From: Eubacteriales bacterium
GTDB lineage: Bacteria > Bacillota > Clostridia > Lachnospirales > Lachnospiraceae
Assembly (NCBI GenBank): GCA_030537195.1
Contig: JAUNOK010000009.1
Span: 23,449 to 87,448, forward strand
Direction: 5' to 3'
DNA length: 64,000 bases
Part shown: in pieces, positions 17,794-27,265 of the stretch
Numbering within the stretch: the first letter of the stretch is position 1
Layout: each line of letters starts with the position of its first letter
The notes under the pieces: model-generated
The model's database searches: none
What the model was told of the DNA's origin: nothing
The model's input: the letters and a program-made list of their open reading frames with translations, nothing else
Position numbers and translations under genes: made by a program

Positions 17794-18461
17794 TAGCTGT
17801 TGTTGAAGATGAAAAGGAATTATGCGAAAGTCTTAAACTGCTACTGACCGAGAAAGGCTATGATATAGTTACAGCCGGAAGCTGTGGAGAAGCGGATAAA
17901 TTTATTGACAATCCTCAGATTGATATGTTTCTGTTAGATGTCAAACTGCCTGATGGAAGTGGATTTGATATATGCAGAAATATAAGAAAATCAAGCGAAG
18001 TACCGGTTATATTCTTAACTTCATGTGATAATGAGGAAGAAATAGTCACGGGGCTTGATATAGGTGCGGACGATTATATAACAAAGCCTTTTTATACTAA
18101 GGAACTGCTTTCAAGAATAAGTGCCAACCTAAGAAGAAGCAAGTTCAATGCAGGCAATATCTATAAAAAGGGTGATATTGTCGTTGATTTTGACAGATAT
18201 AAGATAAGCCGTCAGGGTGAAGAACTGAATATATCGACAAATGAATTTGATATAGTAAGAATACTTATAGAGAATAAAGGCAGAGTTGTAAGGCGTGATG
18301 TCATATACGAGAAAATATGGGATGTTCACGGCAATTTCGTGGAATATAACACACTTACCGTTGCGATGAGCAGAATAAAAGCAAAGCTTGGAACATATGG
18401 TGAGAAGCATCAGCAATACATAGAAACTATCAGAAATGTTGGCTACAGGTGGATTGACTAA
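17790..18461 (+). CDS. OmpR-family response regulator
   Basis: A 223-residue regulator. The receiver domain (1-118) has acidic pair E6-D7, phosphoacceptor D50 in FLLDVKLPDG, and lysine in YITKPF. The C-terminal winged helix DNA-binding domain (128-223) ends in the usual IRNVGYRW. It is overlapped by the preceding gene's stop and followed after 18 bases by its histidine kinase. Together with the downstream ABC transporter this resembles the BceRS-type antimicrobial-peptide sensing arrangement. Confidence 0.92.
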   Translation: MIAVVEDEKELCESLKLLLTEKGYDIVTAGSCGEADKFIDNPQIDMFLLDVKLPDGSGFDICRNIRKSSEVPVIFLTSCDNEEEIVTGLDIGADDYITKPFYTKELLSRISANLRRSKFNAGNIYKKGDIVVDFDRYKISRQGEELNISTNEFDIVRILIENKGRVVRRDVIYEKIWDVHGNFVEYNTLTVAMSRIKAKLGTYGEKHQQYIETIRNVGYRWID

Positions 18462-18479
18462 TAACTTTCAGGGGGATTT

Positions 18480-19643
18480 ATGGATAACACTGTTAAGAAG
18501 AAACTGTCTTTATTCAGAAAAAGACAGACTGTTTTCGTTATTATATATGGATTGATTAATGCGGCTGTTATAGCCGGAATTATAGTGTATTACAGGCTTA
18601 AAGAGCAGGCGCTGGCAGGAGCATTGTATTTACATGATAAATCATATGGTGAAGCATTTGTACGAAAAATGTTTTCATCAGGGATAACAGATAACAATAT
18701 CAGAGCGGGTAGGACAGCCATGGAAAGTGCCGGATACGGCAGCCATGGCTTTTCGTATATGAGCAGAATTAATGGGGAAATGTACGCTTTAATAGCAATA
18801 ATAGCTGTCCTTTTAATTGCACTCGGTTCAGGAATATACAATTGTTACAGACTTGGACATAAGGGCTTTGTAAGGAAAGTGTGTGACATATATGCAGACA
18901 ACGAAAAGCTTAGAAAACAGTTAGATAACGAACACATATATAATAAAGAGCAGCATCAGAAGATGCAGGATTTTATTGAGAATATAGCACATCAGATTAA
19001 GACGCCGCTCGCCATTATAACCATGAAGCTTGAGATGCTTGAGGAAAAATGTGATGACAGTTCGCAGCGTAAAGAAATAGCGGATTGTACAGCTAATGCG
19101 TTCAGAATCAAAACATTTATAAAGAAGCTGCTGGACATTAGCCGTTTTGAGGCAGGAAAAGTTGTCATGACAAGTGATGAGGTCGATGTTGCGGCAATAC
19201 TTCAGGAAAGCATTAACAGCAGTGTGGTCGACAGAAATAGAATTGTTACAGATTATGGTGATGAAAAGCTGTATATGTACGCAGATGAAGGATGGATTGT
19301 CGAGTGTTTCATTAATCTTCTCGACAATTGTGCGGAATATTTGATAGATGACAATACTAAGGTATATGTTGATGTAACAAGAAAGGATGATGACTGCATA
19401 GTTACGATTGCTGATAATGGCAAAGGATTAAGTACGGAGCAGTTTAACAGTATATTTAACAGATATGAGACTAATGGAAGCGCAACAGCCTTTAAGGCGG
19501 GTATCGGACTTAACCTGTCAAAGCTTATTGTACAGGCTCATCATGGAAGTATAAAGGCTGGTAACAGTGAAAAGTATGGTGGAGCTGAATTCACTGTGAT
19601 GCTTCCAATGTACAGATTAAAGACAAAATATCAGCCCATGTAA
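18480..19643 (+). CDS. Sensor histidine kinase
   Basis: A 387-residue membrane kinase with two transmembrane helices (about 17-38 and 105-122) flanking a roughly 65-residue extracellular loop. The H-box AHQIKTPLAI is near residue 173, N-box LLDNCAEYL near 282, and G-boxes DNGKGL and GIGLNLSKL follow. All catalytic motifs are intact. The partner is the response regulator directly upstream; the likely output is the ABC transporter directly downstream. GGGGG precedes the start. Confidence 0.92.
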   Translation: MDNTVKKKLSLFRKRQTVFVIIYGLINAAVIAGIIVYYRLKEQALAGALYLHDKSYGEAFVRKMFSSGITDNNIRAGRTAMESAGYGSHGFSYMSRINGEMYALIAIIAVLLIALGSGIYNCYRLGHKGFVRKVCDIYADNEKLRKQLDNEHIYNKEQHQKMQDFIENIAHQIKTPLAIITMKLEMLEEKCDDSSQRKEIADCTANAFRIKTFIKKLLDISRFEAGKVVMTSDEVDVAAILQESINSSVVDRNRIVTDYGDEKLYMYADEGWIVECFINLLDNCAEYLIDDNTKVYVDVTRKDDDCIVTIADNGKGLSTEQFNSIFNRYETNGSATAFKAGIGLNLSKLIVQAHHGSIKAGNSEKYGGAEFTVMLPMYRLKTKYQPM

Positions 19644-19709
19644 GCTGGATGTAAGTTTTGTAAGATATAATTATCCCAGATAGAAATCGGGGATGAGAGG
19701 GGGATACAT

Positions 19710-20390
19710 ATGGACATAATATTAAGTGCAAAAGGTATATCTAGAACTTACACAGCAGGACAGGTTAAGATTAATGCTTTGAACCGGTGTGATATTGAGG
19801 TGAGAAAGGGAGAATTCACCGCAATTGTTGGAAAAAGTGGTTCGGGCAAGTCAACATTGTTAAGAATCCTTGGAACTATGGATAAGCCGGACGAAGGAAA
19901 AGTGTACATAGCAGGAAAAGATATCAGTAATCTTAAGAATTCAGAGCTGGCGAAATTCAGACGCACTCATATCGGGTTCATATATCAGGATTATAAGCTG
20001 ATTCCTGAATACACGGCATATGAGAACATAATTCTTCCGCTGATTCTTGATGGGGAAGATGCAGATGAGGAAGCAGTGACTGAGTTAATGGAATCACTCG
20101 GCATAGATTACTGTAAGGATAAATTCCCTGCACAGATGTCAGGCGGTGAGCAGCAGAGAGTTGCAATTGCAAGGGCACTGATTACACATCCGTCAGTTAT
20201 ATTTGCTGATGAGCCAACCGGAAATCTTGATGCTGCGAGTGCAGAGACAGTTGCAAGAATGTTAACACTGGCGGCATCTAAGTATCAGCAGACTATCGTT
20301 ATGGTTACGCATGACAGGCAGATGGCAGAATATGCAGACCGCATACTCACAATCACAGATGGAAATGTGACAGGGGGTGTGGGGCTATGA
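19710..20390 (+). CDS. ABC transporter ATP-binding protein (MacB/LolD type)
   Basis: A 226-residue ATPase with Walker A GKSGSGKST near residue 41, Q-loop YQDYKL, signature MSGGEQQR near 140, Walker B VIFADEPTGNLD and H-loop MVTHD. The SGKSTLLRILGTMDKPDEG stretch is typical of the FtsE/LolD/MacB/BceA class that pairs with FtsX-type permeases, which act as mechanotransmitters or peptide exporters rather than bulk transporters. Its stop overlaps the permease start (ATGA). Confidence 0.92.
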   Translation: MDIILSAKGISRTYTAGQVKINALNRCDIEVRKGEFTAIVGKSGSGKSTLLRILGTMDKPDEGKVYIAGKDISNLKNSELAKFRRTHIGFIYQDYKLIPEYTAYENIILPLILDGEDADEEAVTELMESLGIDYCKDKFPAQMSGGEQQRVAIARALITHPSVIFADEPTGNLDAASAETVARMLTLAASKYQQTIVMVTHDRQMAEYADRILTITDGNVTGGVGL

Positions 20391-23338
20391 ACAGTGAATT
20401 GATAGCATTGACATTTAAGGGACTTCGCAGACGCTGGAAAGAGGCAGCACGAGTTATTGCGGTGGTAATGATATCATTTATGTTTGTTACGGGCGTTTTG
20501 TTGTATTCAGATAATATGAAGCAGTGGCAGACAGCTATTAATAAACAACATTTTGGTAACTGGTTTGTTATGTTTTATAATAGCACCAACAAGAGTGAAA
20601 ATGATGTTATTAAGAATCACCCATATCTTGAACAGGCAGTGACAGCAGTAACTGTCAGAAGTATAGAACCGCTTTGTGTAGATTCGGACAACGCAATAGA
20701 AGCTATTTCTGCAACTGATAAGATTATGGTTGGTACAATGTCAGATGAATTTATAAAAATGGGCAGTATTACAATGGAACAGGGACATATGCCGGAGTCA
20801 GATAATGAGGTAGCTGCGGACATGAATACATTGATACAGCTTGGACAGGGGATGAATATAGGGGATATTCTGACTATTGATAATACGACATATACACTTT
20901 GCGGAATTATTAATAGTTATACTAATGTGTGGCAGAGCGGATTACGTCTGCCAGGTGTTATAGTTACAGATACGCAGGCTGATGTGATTGCAGATGAGAT
21001 AACATATATATATGCATACAGGCTGCGTGATTTCATCAGTGAGACTGACTATAATACAATGTATCAGTCTATTGCCAGTGAAAGCGGCATAAGGAACAAC
21101 ATAGCTTATAACAGCAGCGTATATGATTATCAGTCATGGGATAATGCATATGTAAACAGCTATATGTATATGCTGATTATGATTATTGGAATCGTGGCAG
21201 TTACATATAAGATTATTATATATAACAGGTCAAGGACTGATGTCCGATTTATTCAAAAATCTCTTGGCGCGTCAAATGCACAGACAGTAATTATTACTTT
21301 ACTTGAAAATGCAGTGATTCTTGGAATATCAGCAATAGTGGGAAGCGGTATTGCGCTGGGAATAGGGGAAATAGCAGGTCTCGTACTTGAACACACCAAA
21401 GGAGTTACATTTTTCAGAATAGATAAAGATATATACATAAAAGTAATAATAATGCTGGTTATTGCAGTCTTGGTAAGCATAATAAGCATACTGCTGTCTG
21501 GCTGTCATAAGAAAAAACACGGAAGTAACCGTACAATGAAGGTTACCAGTAATCTTATGAAAAAGAATTTTATAACCAGCACAGCGACAAGATTAATGAG
21601 AACTGATGGAATTATTGTTAATATTCTTGTAAGAGTATTTTCGTTTGTTATGGCAGTTATAACAGTATTGTGTGGCATAGGAATAGTTACATCATATCGT
21701 AATTATAAAGAGCAATGCAGTACATCTGATTGTGTTAATTACATGGTTGATAATGTATCAACTGTTCCAAGAATATATTATGATTTTTATAGTGAATTCG
21801 TAATTGAAGAGAATGGAATCAGGTATACTGGCAATAAGACATCAATTCCTGGCTGTAATGAATACAATGCGGCATCAAGTTATATGCCGGCTCCTTATTA
21901 TTTTTCAGGAGTCAAATCAGGAAAAAGCGGAATATATAATTCTGCTAATGATGATATTATTAATAATTTAAAGCAGATTGAAGGAATAGATAATATCTCA
22001 TATGGATATTATGAAACAACGAGATCATTCACATGGGATAATATGAACATTAATATTACCTTGAATGGTGAAGGAAGTGATACTGAAGGCGGCTCTAGTG
22101 AAAACAGAAAATATATGTTTGCAGGCGAGTATGTAGACATAGATAAAGAAATATTCGATATTCTTAATGAGTATGCTGATGGTAAACTGGATTACAATGC
22201 ATTAAAAGAAGGAACACAGAGTGTTGTCTTTCTTGATACAGATAATAATGGTGAATATGATGATACTATGAAAGATGGTGTTACACTTAACCTTAATAAC
22301 TATTATATGGGAAATCCATTTGATAATATAAAATCATTCTACATGGATAAATACACTGTAGCATGTAATAAATTTTTCACTGACCTTATATCAGAATATA
22401 GATATACAATAGATAGAAAAGATATGTATGAATACATAAGTGATAATATTTCAAGGGAGCAGATTATAGAAATAATTGATGAATATCTTGAAGAAAAATA
22501 TGATGATCCAAAAGATTATTACGAAGAGGAACTTTATAAAGATACTCCAGATCCGGGGGATTATGAGTACAGAAAAGAGTGGTATGAATACAGGAAAGCC
22601 GAATATGATTTATATATAGCATATAAAAGAGGTGAAGTATCAAAAGAACAATTATTTGAGGCCTCTTCATGGAAAGCTAAAGCACTGGGGTCATGGTACT
22701 CTGAGTACAGATATTATTCATTATTAGAACCGGCAGCCAGTACTAATGTTGCCAAGGTTATAATATTAACTGATGAGATAAGGGACAAGCTTAAGTATTA
22801 TGTGCCGGAGTTCGGACAGTATACGATAATAGGATCTACACAGCTTTTACAGAAAGCATTGGATAATCAGAATAATGTGATGAAAAAATATCTGTTTCTT
22901 GATGAACTTCCAGATTATGTTACTTTGAAGTTAAGACCAAACCAGTTTAACATAAGATATAATCTGAAGTCTTCATTTGCAGCAACAGATAATGTAGTTC
23001 GTTCATATCTGAAAACAGCGGGCTTTGATACCATATCATATTCTGAAGAAAAGAATCTGTTAAGACAGCGTACAATAGAAAGCCTTATGTCATATGGCTT
23101 AACAGCAATTGCGGCAATTATAATATATCTGATAGTCAGCATGATAATTGTAAAGAACCGCCTTGAAAAATACAGAAGCAGGCTGAAACTGCTTTCTGAT
23201 ACAGGTGCAGAGAAAGAAAAGCTTGTAAAGATATGCATGTACGGATGTATCAGGGAATCGTTGTGGTTTATAGTGTTGATGCCATTAGAGATTCTGATGT
23301 GCTGGGGTACGATAAGAAGATTTATTAACAGGATATGA
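20387..23338 (+). CDS. FtsX-type ABC permease with large extracellular insert
   Basis: A 983-residue permease. One helix lies near residue 20, three near 263-365 (first FtsX domain), one near 425, and two near 905-965. Between the first helix and the first FtsX cluster is a MacB-like extracellular domain; between 450 and 890 is a second, very large one, rich in Asp, Glu and Tyr (around 690-760). The C-terminal FtsX domain appears one helix short, since the protein ends about 20 residues after the penultimate helix. It probably detects or expels an extracellular peptide or lipid with the upstream ATPase, and is coupled to the two-component system. Substrate unknown. Confidence 0.85.
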   Translation: MNSELIALTFKGLRRRWKEAARVIAVVMISFMFVTGVLLYSDNMKQWQTAINKQHFGNWFVMFYNSTNKSENDVIKNHPYLEQAVTAVTVRSIEPLCVDSDNAIEAISATDKIMVGTMSDEFIKMGSITMEQGHMPESDNEVAADMNTLIQLGQGMNIGDILTIDNTTYTLCGIINSYTNVWQSGLRLPGVIVTDTQADVIADEITYIYAYRLRDFISETDYNTMYQSIASESGIRNNIAYNSSVYDYQSWDNAYVNSYMYMLIMIIGIVAVTYKIIIYNRSRTDVRFIQKSLGASNAQTVIITLLENAVILGISAIVGSGIALGIGEIAGLVLEHTKGVTFFRIDKDIYIKVIIMLVIAVLVSIISILLSGCHKKKHGSNRTMKVTSNLMKKNFITSTATRLMRTDGIIVNILVRVFSFVMAVITVLCGIGIVTSYRNYKEQCSTSDCVNYMVDNVSTVPRIYYDFYSEFVIEENGIRYTGNKTSIPGCNEYNAASSYMPAPYYFSGVKSGKSGIYNSANDDIINNLKQIEGIDNISYGYYETTRSFTWDNMNINITLNGEGSDTEGGSSENRKYMFAGEYVDIDKEIFDILNEYADGKLDYNALKEGTQSVVFLDTDNNGEYDDTMKDGVTLNLNNYYMGNPFDNIKSFYMDKYTVACNKFFTDLISEYRYTIDRKDMYEYISDNISREQIIEIIDEYLEEKYDDPKDYYEEELYKDTPDPGDYEYRKEWYEYRKAEYDLYIAYKRGEVSKEQLFEASSWKAKALGSWYSEYRYYSLLEPAASTNVAKVIILTDEIRDKLKYYVPEFGQYTIIGSTQLLQKALDNQNNVMKKYLFLDELPDYVTLKLRPNQFNIRYNLKSSFAATDNVVRSYLKTAGFDTISYSEEKNLLRQRTIESLMSYGLTAIAAIIIYLIVSMIIVKNRLEKYRSRLKLLSDTGAEKEKLVKICMYGCIRESLWFIVLMPLEILMCWGTIRRFINRI

Positions 23339-23355
23339 TTTATTAAGAATTTAAG

Positions 23356-23404
23356 AACAACCCACTAAAACAGTAAATCAATGTGTTTTAGTGGGTTGTT
23401 TTTT
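23356..23404. terminator. Bidirectional terminator between permease and carboxypeptidase
   Basis: Perfect 17-bp arms at 23356-23372 and 23384-23400 are followed by T residues on the plus strand. It lies between convergent genes and can serve both. Confidence 0.85.
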
Positions 23405-23408
23405 GTTT

Positions 23409-24347
23409 TTAGTTAGGATATTCGCTGGTAATTCCAAAGTACTCTTCAAGTGATAACCAGTCACCATTGTTATATAATTTAGTTGCGAGGTCAACACCTA
23501 CATAACGAAGATGCCATGATTCATACTGATATCCTGTAGCAGAATCCTTGCCCTTAGGGAAGCGGATACAGAAGCCGTATTTGTAGCAGTTATCATTAAC
23601 CCACTTTCCTTCGTTAGTGTACTGGAAGCTGTCTTCAATAGAGTTAAGGTCGAAGCATAATCCTGTCTGATGTTCAGAATTTCCAGGCCTTGATGAATAT
23701 GTGTCAGCTAAAGCAACGCCATCGCTTTTAACATATCTGTTATATACGTTGACCTGATAATTATATGAGCGATATCCACTGGCAATATATATGTTAAGTC
23801 CATTGGCTGTTGCGTCTTTTAACATAGTATTCCAGGCACTCATAAGAGTTTTGTCCAGACATGTTGAACTCCTGTCAGCATTAACTGGCTGGTCAGGATT
23901 AGTTGGGATGAAATCCTGAGGAAGTGCATATGTCTTATTGGCAATAAGGACACCATCAATATAAGTTGCTCCGTTGATTTCCTGAATCTTGAATCCCTTA
24001 GAAGTAGTACCCTTTGAAACTACATTTCCAGATGGAACTACAGGAGGTGCGAATTCAGAACTGTTAGAAGCGGATGTTATGTCTGACATAGTAGCTGATG
24101 AATTATCAGCGCTGGTTGAAGCAGCAGCTTCACTTGTGCTTTCATTCTCTGTATTCTGCGTTGATTCTTCAACCTTAGCAGTTGTAGATTCTGTATTCTT
24201 ATCTGTGTTCTTAGACTTGGAACAGCCCTTCATCGAAACAGATATTATAACTATAATGATAATAAGCAAAGCAGCGGCGGCACAGGCGAGAATAATACGG
24301 TTTCTTCTTACCTGACGCTGTCTGCGTGTTAAACGTCTTTTAGCCAT
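23409..24347 (-). CDS. VanY-like D-alanyl-D-alanine carboxypeptidase (M15B)
   Basis: A 312-residue extracytoplasmic peptidase. It has a Lys/Arg-rich N terminus, a membrane segment at about 16-40 that anchors it, and a Ser/Thr/Glu/Asn-rich linker to about residue 105. The LAS-type metallopeptidase domain follows with SGYRSYNYQ near 193, zinc motif SEHQTGLCFD near 222 and SWHLRYVG near 279. All zinc and catalytic residues are present. It trims the terminal D-Ala of peptidoglycan stem peptides. The start has a short purine-rich site. It is convergent with the ABC permease and divergent from the AAC(3) gene. Confidence 0.9.
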   Translation of the reverse strand: MAKRRLTRRQRQVRRNRIILACAAAALLIIIIVIISVSMKGCSKSKNTDKNTESTTAKVEESTQNTENESTSEAAASTSADNSSATMSDITSASNSSEFAPPVVPSGNVVSKGTTSKGFKIQEINGATYIDGVLIANKTYALPQDFIPTNPDQPVNADRSSTCLDKTLMSAWNTMLKDATANGLNIYIASGYRSYNYQVNVYNRYVKSDGVALADTYSSRPGNSEHQTGLCFDLNSIEDSFQYTNEGKWVNDNCYKYGFCIRFPKGKDSATGYQYESWHLRYVGVDLATKLYNNGDWLSLEEYFGITSEYPN

Positions 24348-24465
24348 GATAATATTAATCCTTTCATATTAATTTCTTTATAATTATTGCATTGTTGATT
24401 GGATATTTCAAGGTAAAATGTGTTAATATGTTTACTATATTGATATGTGAAAAGAAAGGGTAGAT

Positions 24466-25260
24466 ATGTATACCAGAGAGCAGTTAAAGAAGCAGTTAGC
24501 GGATATGGGTTTGACAGGGAATGAAACAATTCTTATCCATTCATCAATGAAATCTATTGGAGAAGTTGAAGGCGGGGCAGATACAGTGCTTGATGCATGG
24601 ATTGAATATTTCGGACATGGACTTTTACTTCTTCCTACACATACATGGAAGAATATAAATGTGGATTCTCCTGTATATAATCCGAAGGAAACACCATCAT
24701 GTGTCGGACTGCTTACTAATATGTTCCTTAAAAGAGATGGGGTAATAAGGTCGCTTCATCCTACACACAGTATGGCAGGGATTGGAAAGAAAGCAGCAGA
24801 ATATCTCGCGGGTGAGGAAAACAACAATACACCATGTACACCGGGTGGATGTTATGACAGATTAAGAAGCTGTGGGGGAAGAGTTTTGCTTGTCGGTGTA
24901 GGACATGAGCGCAATACATTTATTCACAGTGTTGAAGAAGTGCTTAATGTACCACACAGATTGTCAGACAAGCCTATGAAGTTACAGATTGTAATGCCAG
25001 ACGGCAGTATTAAAGATTCATATATGAGAAAGCATTACAACGCAGACCAGCCTCACATATCAGAGGATTTCGTTAAGCTTAACCAGGCATTTCTTGACTG
25101 TAAGGCTGTGCGTGAAGTAACATTCGGTGATGCAAAGTGTCTTTTGTGTGATGCCAAGGCGGTGTTTGAAGTTGTAAGGCATGTAATTGCACCAGACCCT
25201 GAATGTATTGTTACAAGTAGTTCAATTCCAAAGGAGCGCTGGGAGTCACTTATTAAGTAG
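24466..25260 (+). CDS. AAC(3)-family N-acetyltransferase
   Basis: A 264-residue protein of the aminoglycoside 3-N-acetyltransferase fold (YokD-like). Diagnostic segments are ILIHSSMKSIG near residue 23, LLPTHTW near 60 and HPTHSMAGIG near 100, with the family's catalytic histidine region HSVEEVLNVP near 155. Many chromosomal members in Firmicutes are not resistance genes, so I do not call aminoglycoside resistance. Its last codons and TAG stop lie inside the left copy of the 49-bp repeat that bounds the 25-kb island. Confidence 0.85.
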   Translation: MYTREQLKKQLADMGLTGNETILIHSSMKSIGEVEGGADTVLDAWIEYFGHGLLLLPTHTWKNINVDSPVYNPKETPSCVGLLTNMFLKRDGVIRSLHPTHSMAGIGKKAAEYLAGEENNNTPCTPGGCYDRLRSCGGRVLLVGVGHERNTFIHSVEEVLNVPHRLSDKPMKLQIVMPDGSIKDSYMRKHYNADQPHISEDFVKLNQAFLDCKAVREVTFGDAKCLLCDAKAVFEVVRHVIAPDPECIVTSSSIPKERWESLIK

Positions 25261-25296
25261 TGGTATTTTCTGAGCAGTACTGCATTGCATAATCAA
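25248..25296. repeat. Left copy of 49-bp island-bounding direct repeat
   Basis: Matches 50290-50338 at 46 of 49 positions (differences at repeat positions 10, 16 and 43). The plus strand carries the end of AAC(3) (L-I-K-stop). The minus strand encodes DYAMQYCSENTTT-stop, a relic that parallels the LysR C terminus DFAMQYCSENITN-stop. Confidence 0.85.
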
Positions 25297-25345
25297 ATAA
25301 ACATTGGAAAATTCAAAATAAATCGAAAAAGAGCATAAACATAAG

Positions 25346-25374
25346 TTGAAAGTCATATTTTGCCGTGATAATAT
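25346..25374 (+). promoter_or_regulatory. Promoter of first island operon
   Basis: TTGAAA -35 at 25346-25351 and TAATAT -10 at 25369-25374, 17 bases apart. A roughly 100-base leader follows with an AT-rich palindrome at 25418-25435. The first start codon has only a weak ribosome binding site, so leader-mediated control is possible. No c-di-GMP riboswitch fold was recognised. Confidence 0.5.
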
Positions 25375-25481
25375 ATATTTAGTTTATAGTGTTTAAAAAT
25401 TAAGCATAATAGAAATGACATTTTTATAAAAATGTTTTATTGAATGTTACAAAAAGGTGGTGAGCCTCAGGCATATCAGCA

Positions 25482-26384
25482 ATGGAATCATTAACTGAAA
25501 AGAACACTAATGAAAATATAGAAACTTCAAAGCATCTGCGTGGCAAATTCAGCTGGGCAGTGCTGGCACTGATTATAACTTTGATTGCGGTTGTTTCAGC
25601 AACTTATGCATGGTATATTTACAATACAAGGCGGCATACTACAAAGGTTCAGCTTGCTGCGGGTGCGGGTGTTAATTTGCAGATCAGCAATGCGTATGAT
25701 GGACCTTATGCTTCAGCGTCAGTATTGGACAATTTTGAAGGACAGTTAAATCCGGTATCGACTAATTACATAGAAGGTGGATTCCAGAAAGTTCTCGGAT
25801 TTACGAATGGTACAGAAAATCAGCCAATGCTGGTTGCCAATCTTTTTGGCAGAGTAGAGCACAGTGATTACTATAAGACAAGCCTTTTTTTAAGGAGTAA
25901 TGGCAGCACGACAGATATTTACCTGTCAGACATTGGCTATGAAGACAGTGACGAAACCAATCCAATCTCATCTGCAATCCGCGTTGGTTTTGTGGTACAC
26001 CAGAACGGTGAGGACCAGCCGTCCCAGGGAGAATATATTTTTGCAATCAGTGACAAGAAGAACCCTCAGGCTGAATACAATACAGCGACAGGTCAGGAAG
26101 GATATGTGCTGGACAGTACGAAGACTGATGGCACAACAGTGCCATTTGAGCCATATACAGCTGCTGCATATTGTGATTATGATCAGAATACAGGAACTGT
26201 GACATTAAATAATAGCTCACAGAGATTATGCACATTATATGGTGCAGATGACGGACAGCCGGGAACGCCGGTGCAGATAGATGTGTATATCTGGCTGGAA
26301 GGCTGCGATGAAGACTGCACCGGCAATCTCAGTAGTCAGACACTAAGAAATCTTGTAATTTCATTTGCAGGTGTTGTGAAGTAA
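25482..26384 (+). CDS. SipW-dependent TasA-like fibre subunit candidate 1
   Basis: A 300-residue secreted protein. A hydrophobic helix at 28-48 ends in ATYAWY, the SipW-type signal peptide end (compare TasA, GTWAAF). The mature part has the motifs shared by its neighbours: LNPVST near 87, AIRVGF near 165, WLEGCDEDC near 273, and a final beta strand LVISFAGV. The CDEDC pair may form a disulfide or a metal site. First gene of the operon; ATG 25482 has a weak AGG site only, with a TGA in frame upstream. Processing is expected from the signal peptidase encoded downstream. Confidence 0.75.
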   Translation: MESLTEKNTNENIETSKHLRGKFSWAVLALIITLIAVVSATYAWYIYNTRRHTTKVQLAAGAGVNLQISNAYDGPYASASVLDNFEGQLNPVSTNYIEGGFQKVLGFTNGTENQPMLVANLFGRVEHSDYYKTSLFLRSNGSTTDIYLSDIGYEDSDETNPISSAIRVGFVVHQNGEDQPSQGEYIFAISDKKNPQAEYNTATGQEGYVLDSTKTDGTTVPFEPYTAAAYCDYDQNTGTVTLNNSSQRLCTLYGADDGQPGTPVQIDVYIWLEGCDEDCTGNLSSQTLRNLVISFAGVVK

Positions 26385-26399
26385 ATTGGAGGCGGATTT

Positions 26400-27248
26400 G
26401 TGGATAAAGAAGTTAAACAATTGAAGAAATCTCTTGTGATAGCGATTGCAGGCATCCTGTTTTTAATCATTGTTGCAACAGGTACAACTTACGCATGGTT
26501 TACGTTGTCGGGGATGGCTTCTACTAATGTCACGCCAACAGGCGGTACTATTAGTCAGGGCGATGCGGTATTATTGATTTCTAACAGTGCATCAGGGCCT
26601 TTTGATAAGACGTGTGATCTGGTTTTTACAGGAAATCCTGAAACATTGAAACCTTTATCTACAGCAAATCTTGAAAATTTTTATAAATCTACAGCACAGA
26701 ATGAAGATGGCATTTCCATATTGTATACCGGTGTAGACAATGTTAATCAGAATGCGCTCCACGGTACAGTCTATTTGCAGTGCCAGAATGCGCCATGCAG
26801 CGTTTATTTTAATCCATCAGCGTTGAATCTTGGCAGTGATGTGCAGACACTGGCAGCGATGCGCCTGGGATTAAAAATCACATCACATGCAGGTACAGAA
26901 ACATTGATTTTCAGGCTGGATGATCTTGGGGCAGTTCAAAATGCACAGTCAAAACGAACAGTGCCAACGGCATCGACGGTTGTGTCATCAATATCTGCCA
27001 GTGGGCAGGCTGCTTATGTGAATGACCCGGCACAGAATCTGTCAGGTTATATGGCACAGCCGGGCGCAGATGAGAGTATGTTTCGTGCAGGAACGACACC
27101 GTTGATTTTATTGAATACGGATGAGGTTGCAACTGTTGAATATTGGTTGTATCTGGAAGGCTGTGATGACGAGTGCTACAATGTCGTACAGAGCAGAACT
27201 TCCGAAATTACACTGGCATTTGCCGGTGTAACTGCAGATGAAGAATAG
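26400..27248 (+). CDS. SipW-dependent TasA-like fibre subunit candidate 2
   Basis: A 282-residue secreted protein starting with GTG behind GGAGG. The signal helix (12-32) ends in TTYAWF. Family motifs: LKPLST near 80, AMRLGL near 157, YLEGCDDEC near 252 and LAFAGV at the end. The mature chain is low in charge and rich in Thr, Ser, Asn and Gln, with no recognisable enzyme motif. It lies 15 bases after the first subunit gene and 17 before the third. It is likely a structural surface protein. Confidence 0.75.
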   Translation: MDKEVKQLKKSLVIAIAGILFLIIVATGTTYAWFTLSGMASTNVTPTGGTISQGDAVLLISNSASGPFDKTCDLVFTGNPETLKPLSTANLENFYKSTAQNEDGISILYTGVDNVNQNALHGTVYLQCQNAPCSVYFNPSALNLGSDVQTLAAMRLGLKITSHAGTETLIFRLDDLGAVQNAQSKRTVPTASTVVSSISASGQAAYVNDPAQNLSGYMAQPGADESMFRAGTTPLILLNTDEVATVEYWLYLEGCDDECYNVVQSRTSEITLAFAGVTADEE

Positions 27249-27265
27249 AAAGGAGCTGATTTGCG

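Noticed and set aside
24466..25260. Aminoglycoside resistance gene
   Set aside because: The AAC(3) fold is common in chromosomal proteins of Firmicutes with other roles. Nothing here shows resistance.
25297..25481. c-di-GMP riboswitch upstream of the first island operon
   Set aside because: No GEMM-I or GEMM-II consensus segments found; only a promoter and a short AT-rich palindrome.
25460..25498. 12-codon leader peptide (GTG start) overlapping the first subunit start
   Set aside because: The purine-rich site is too close to the GTG, and nothing in the peptide suggests attenuation.
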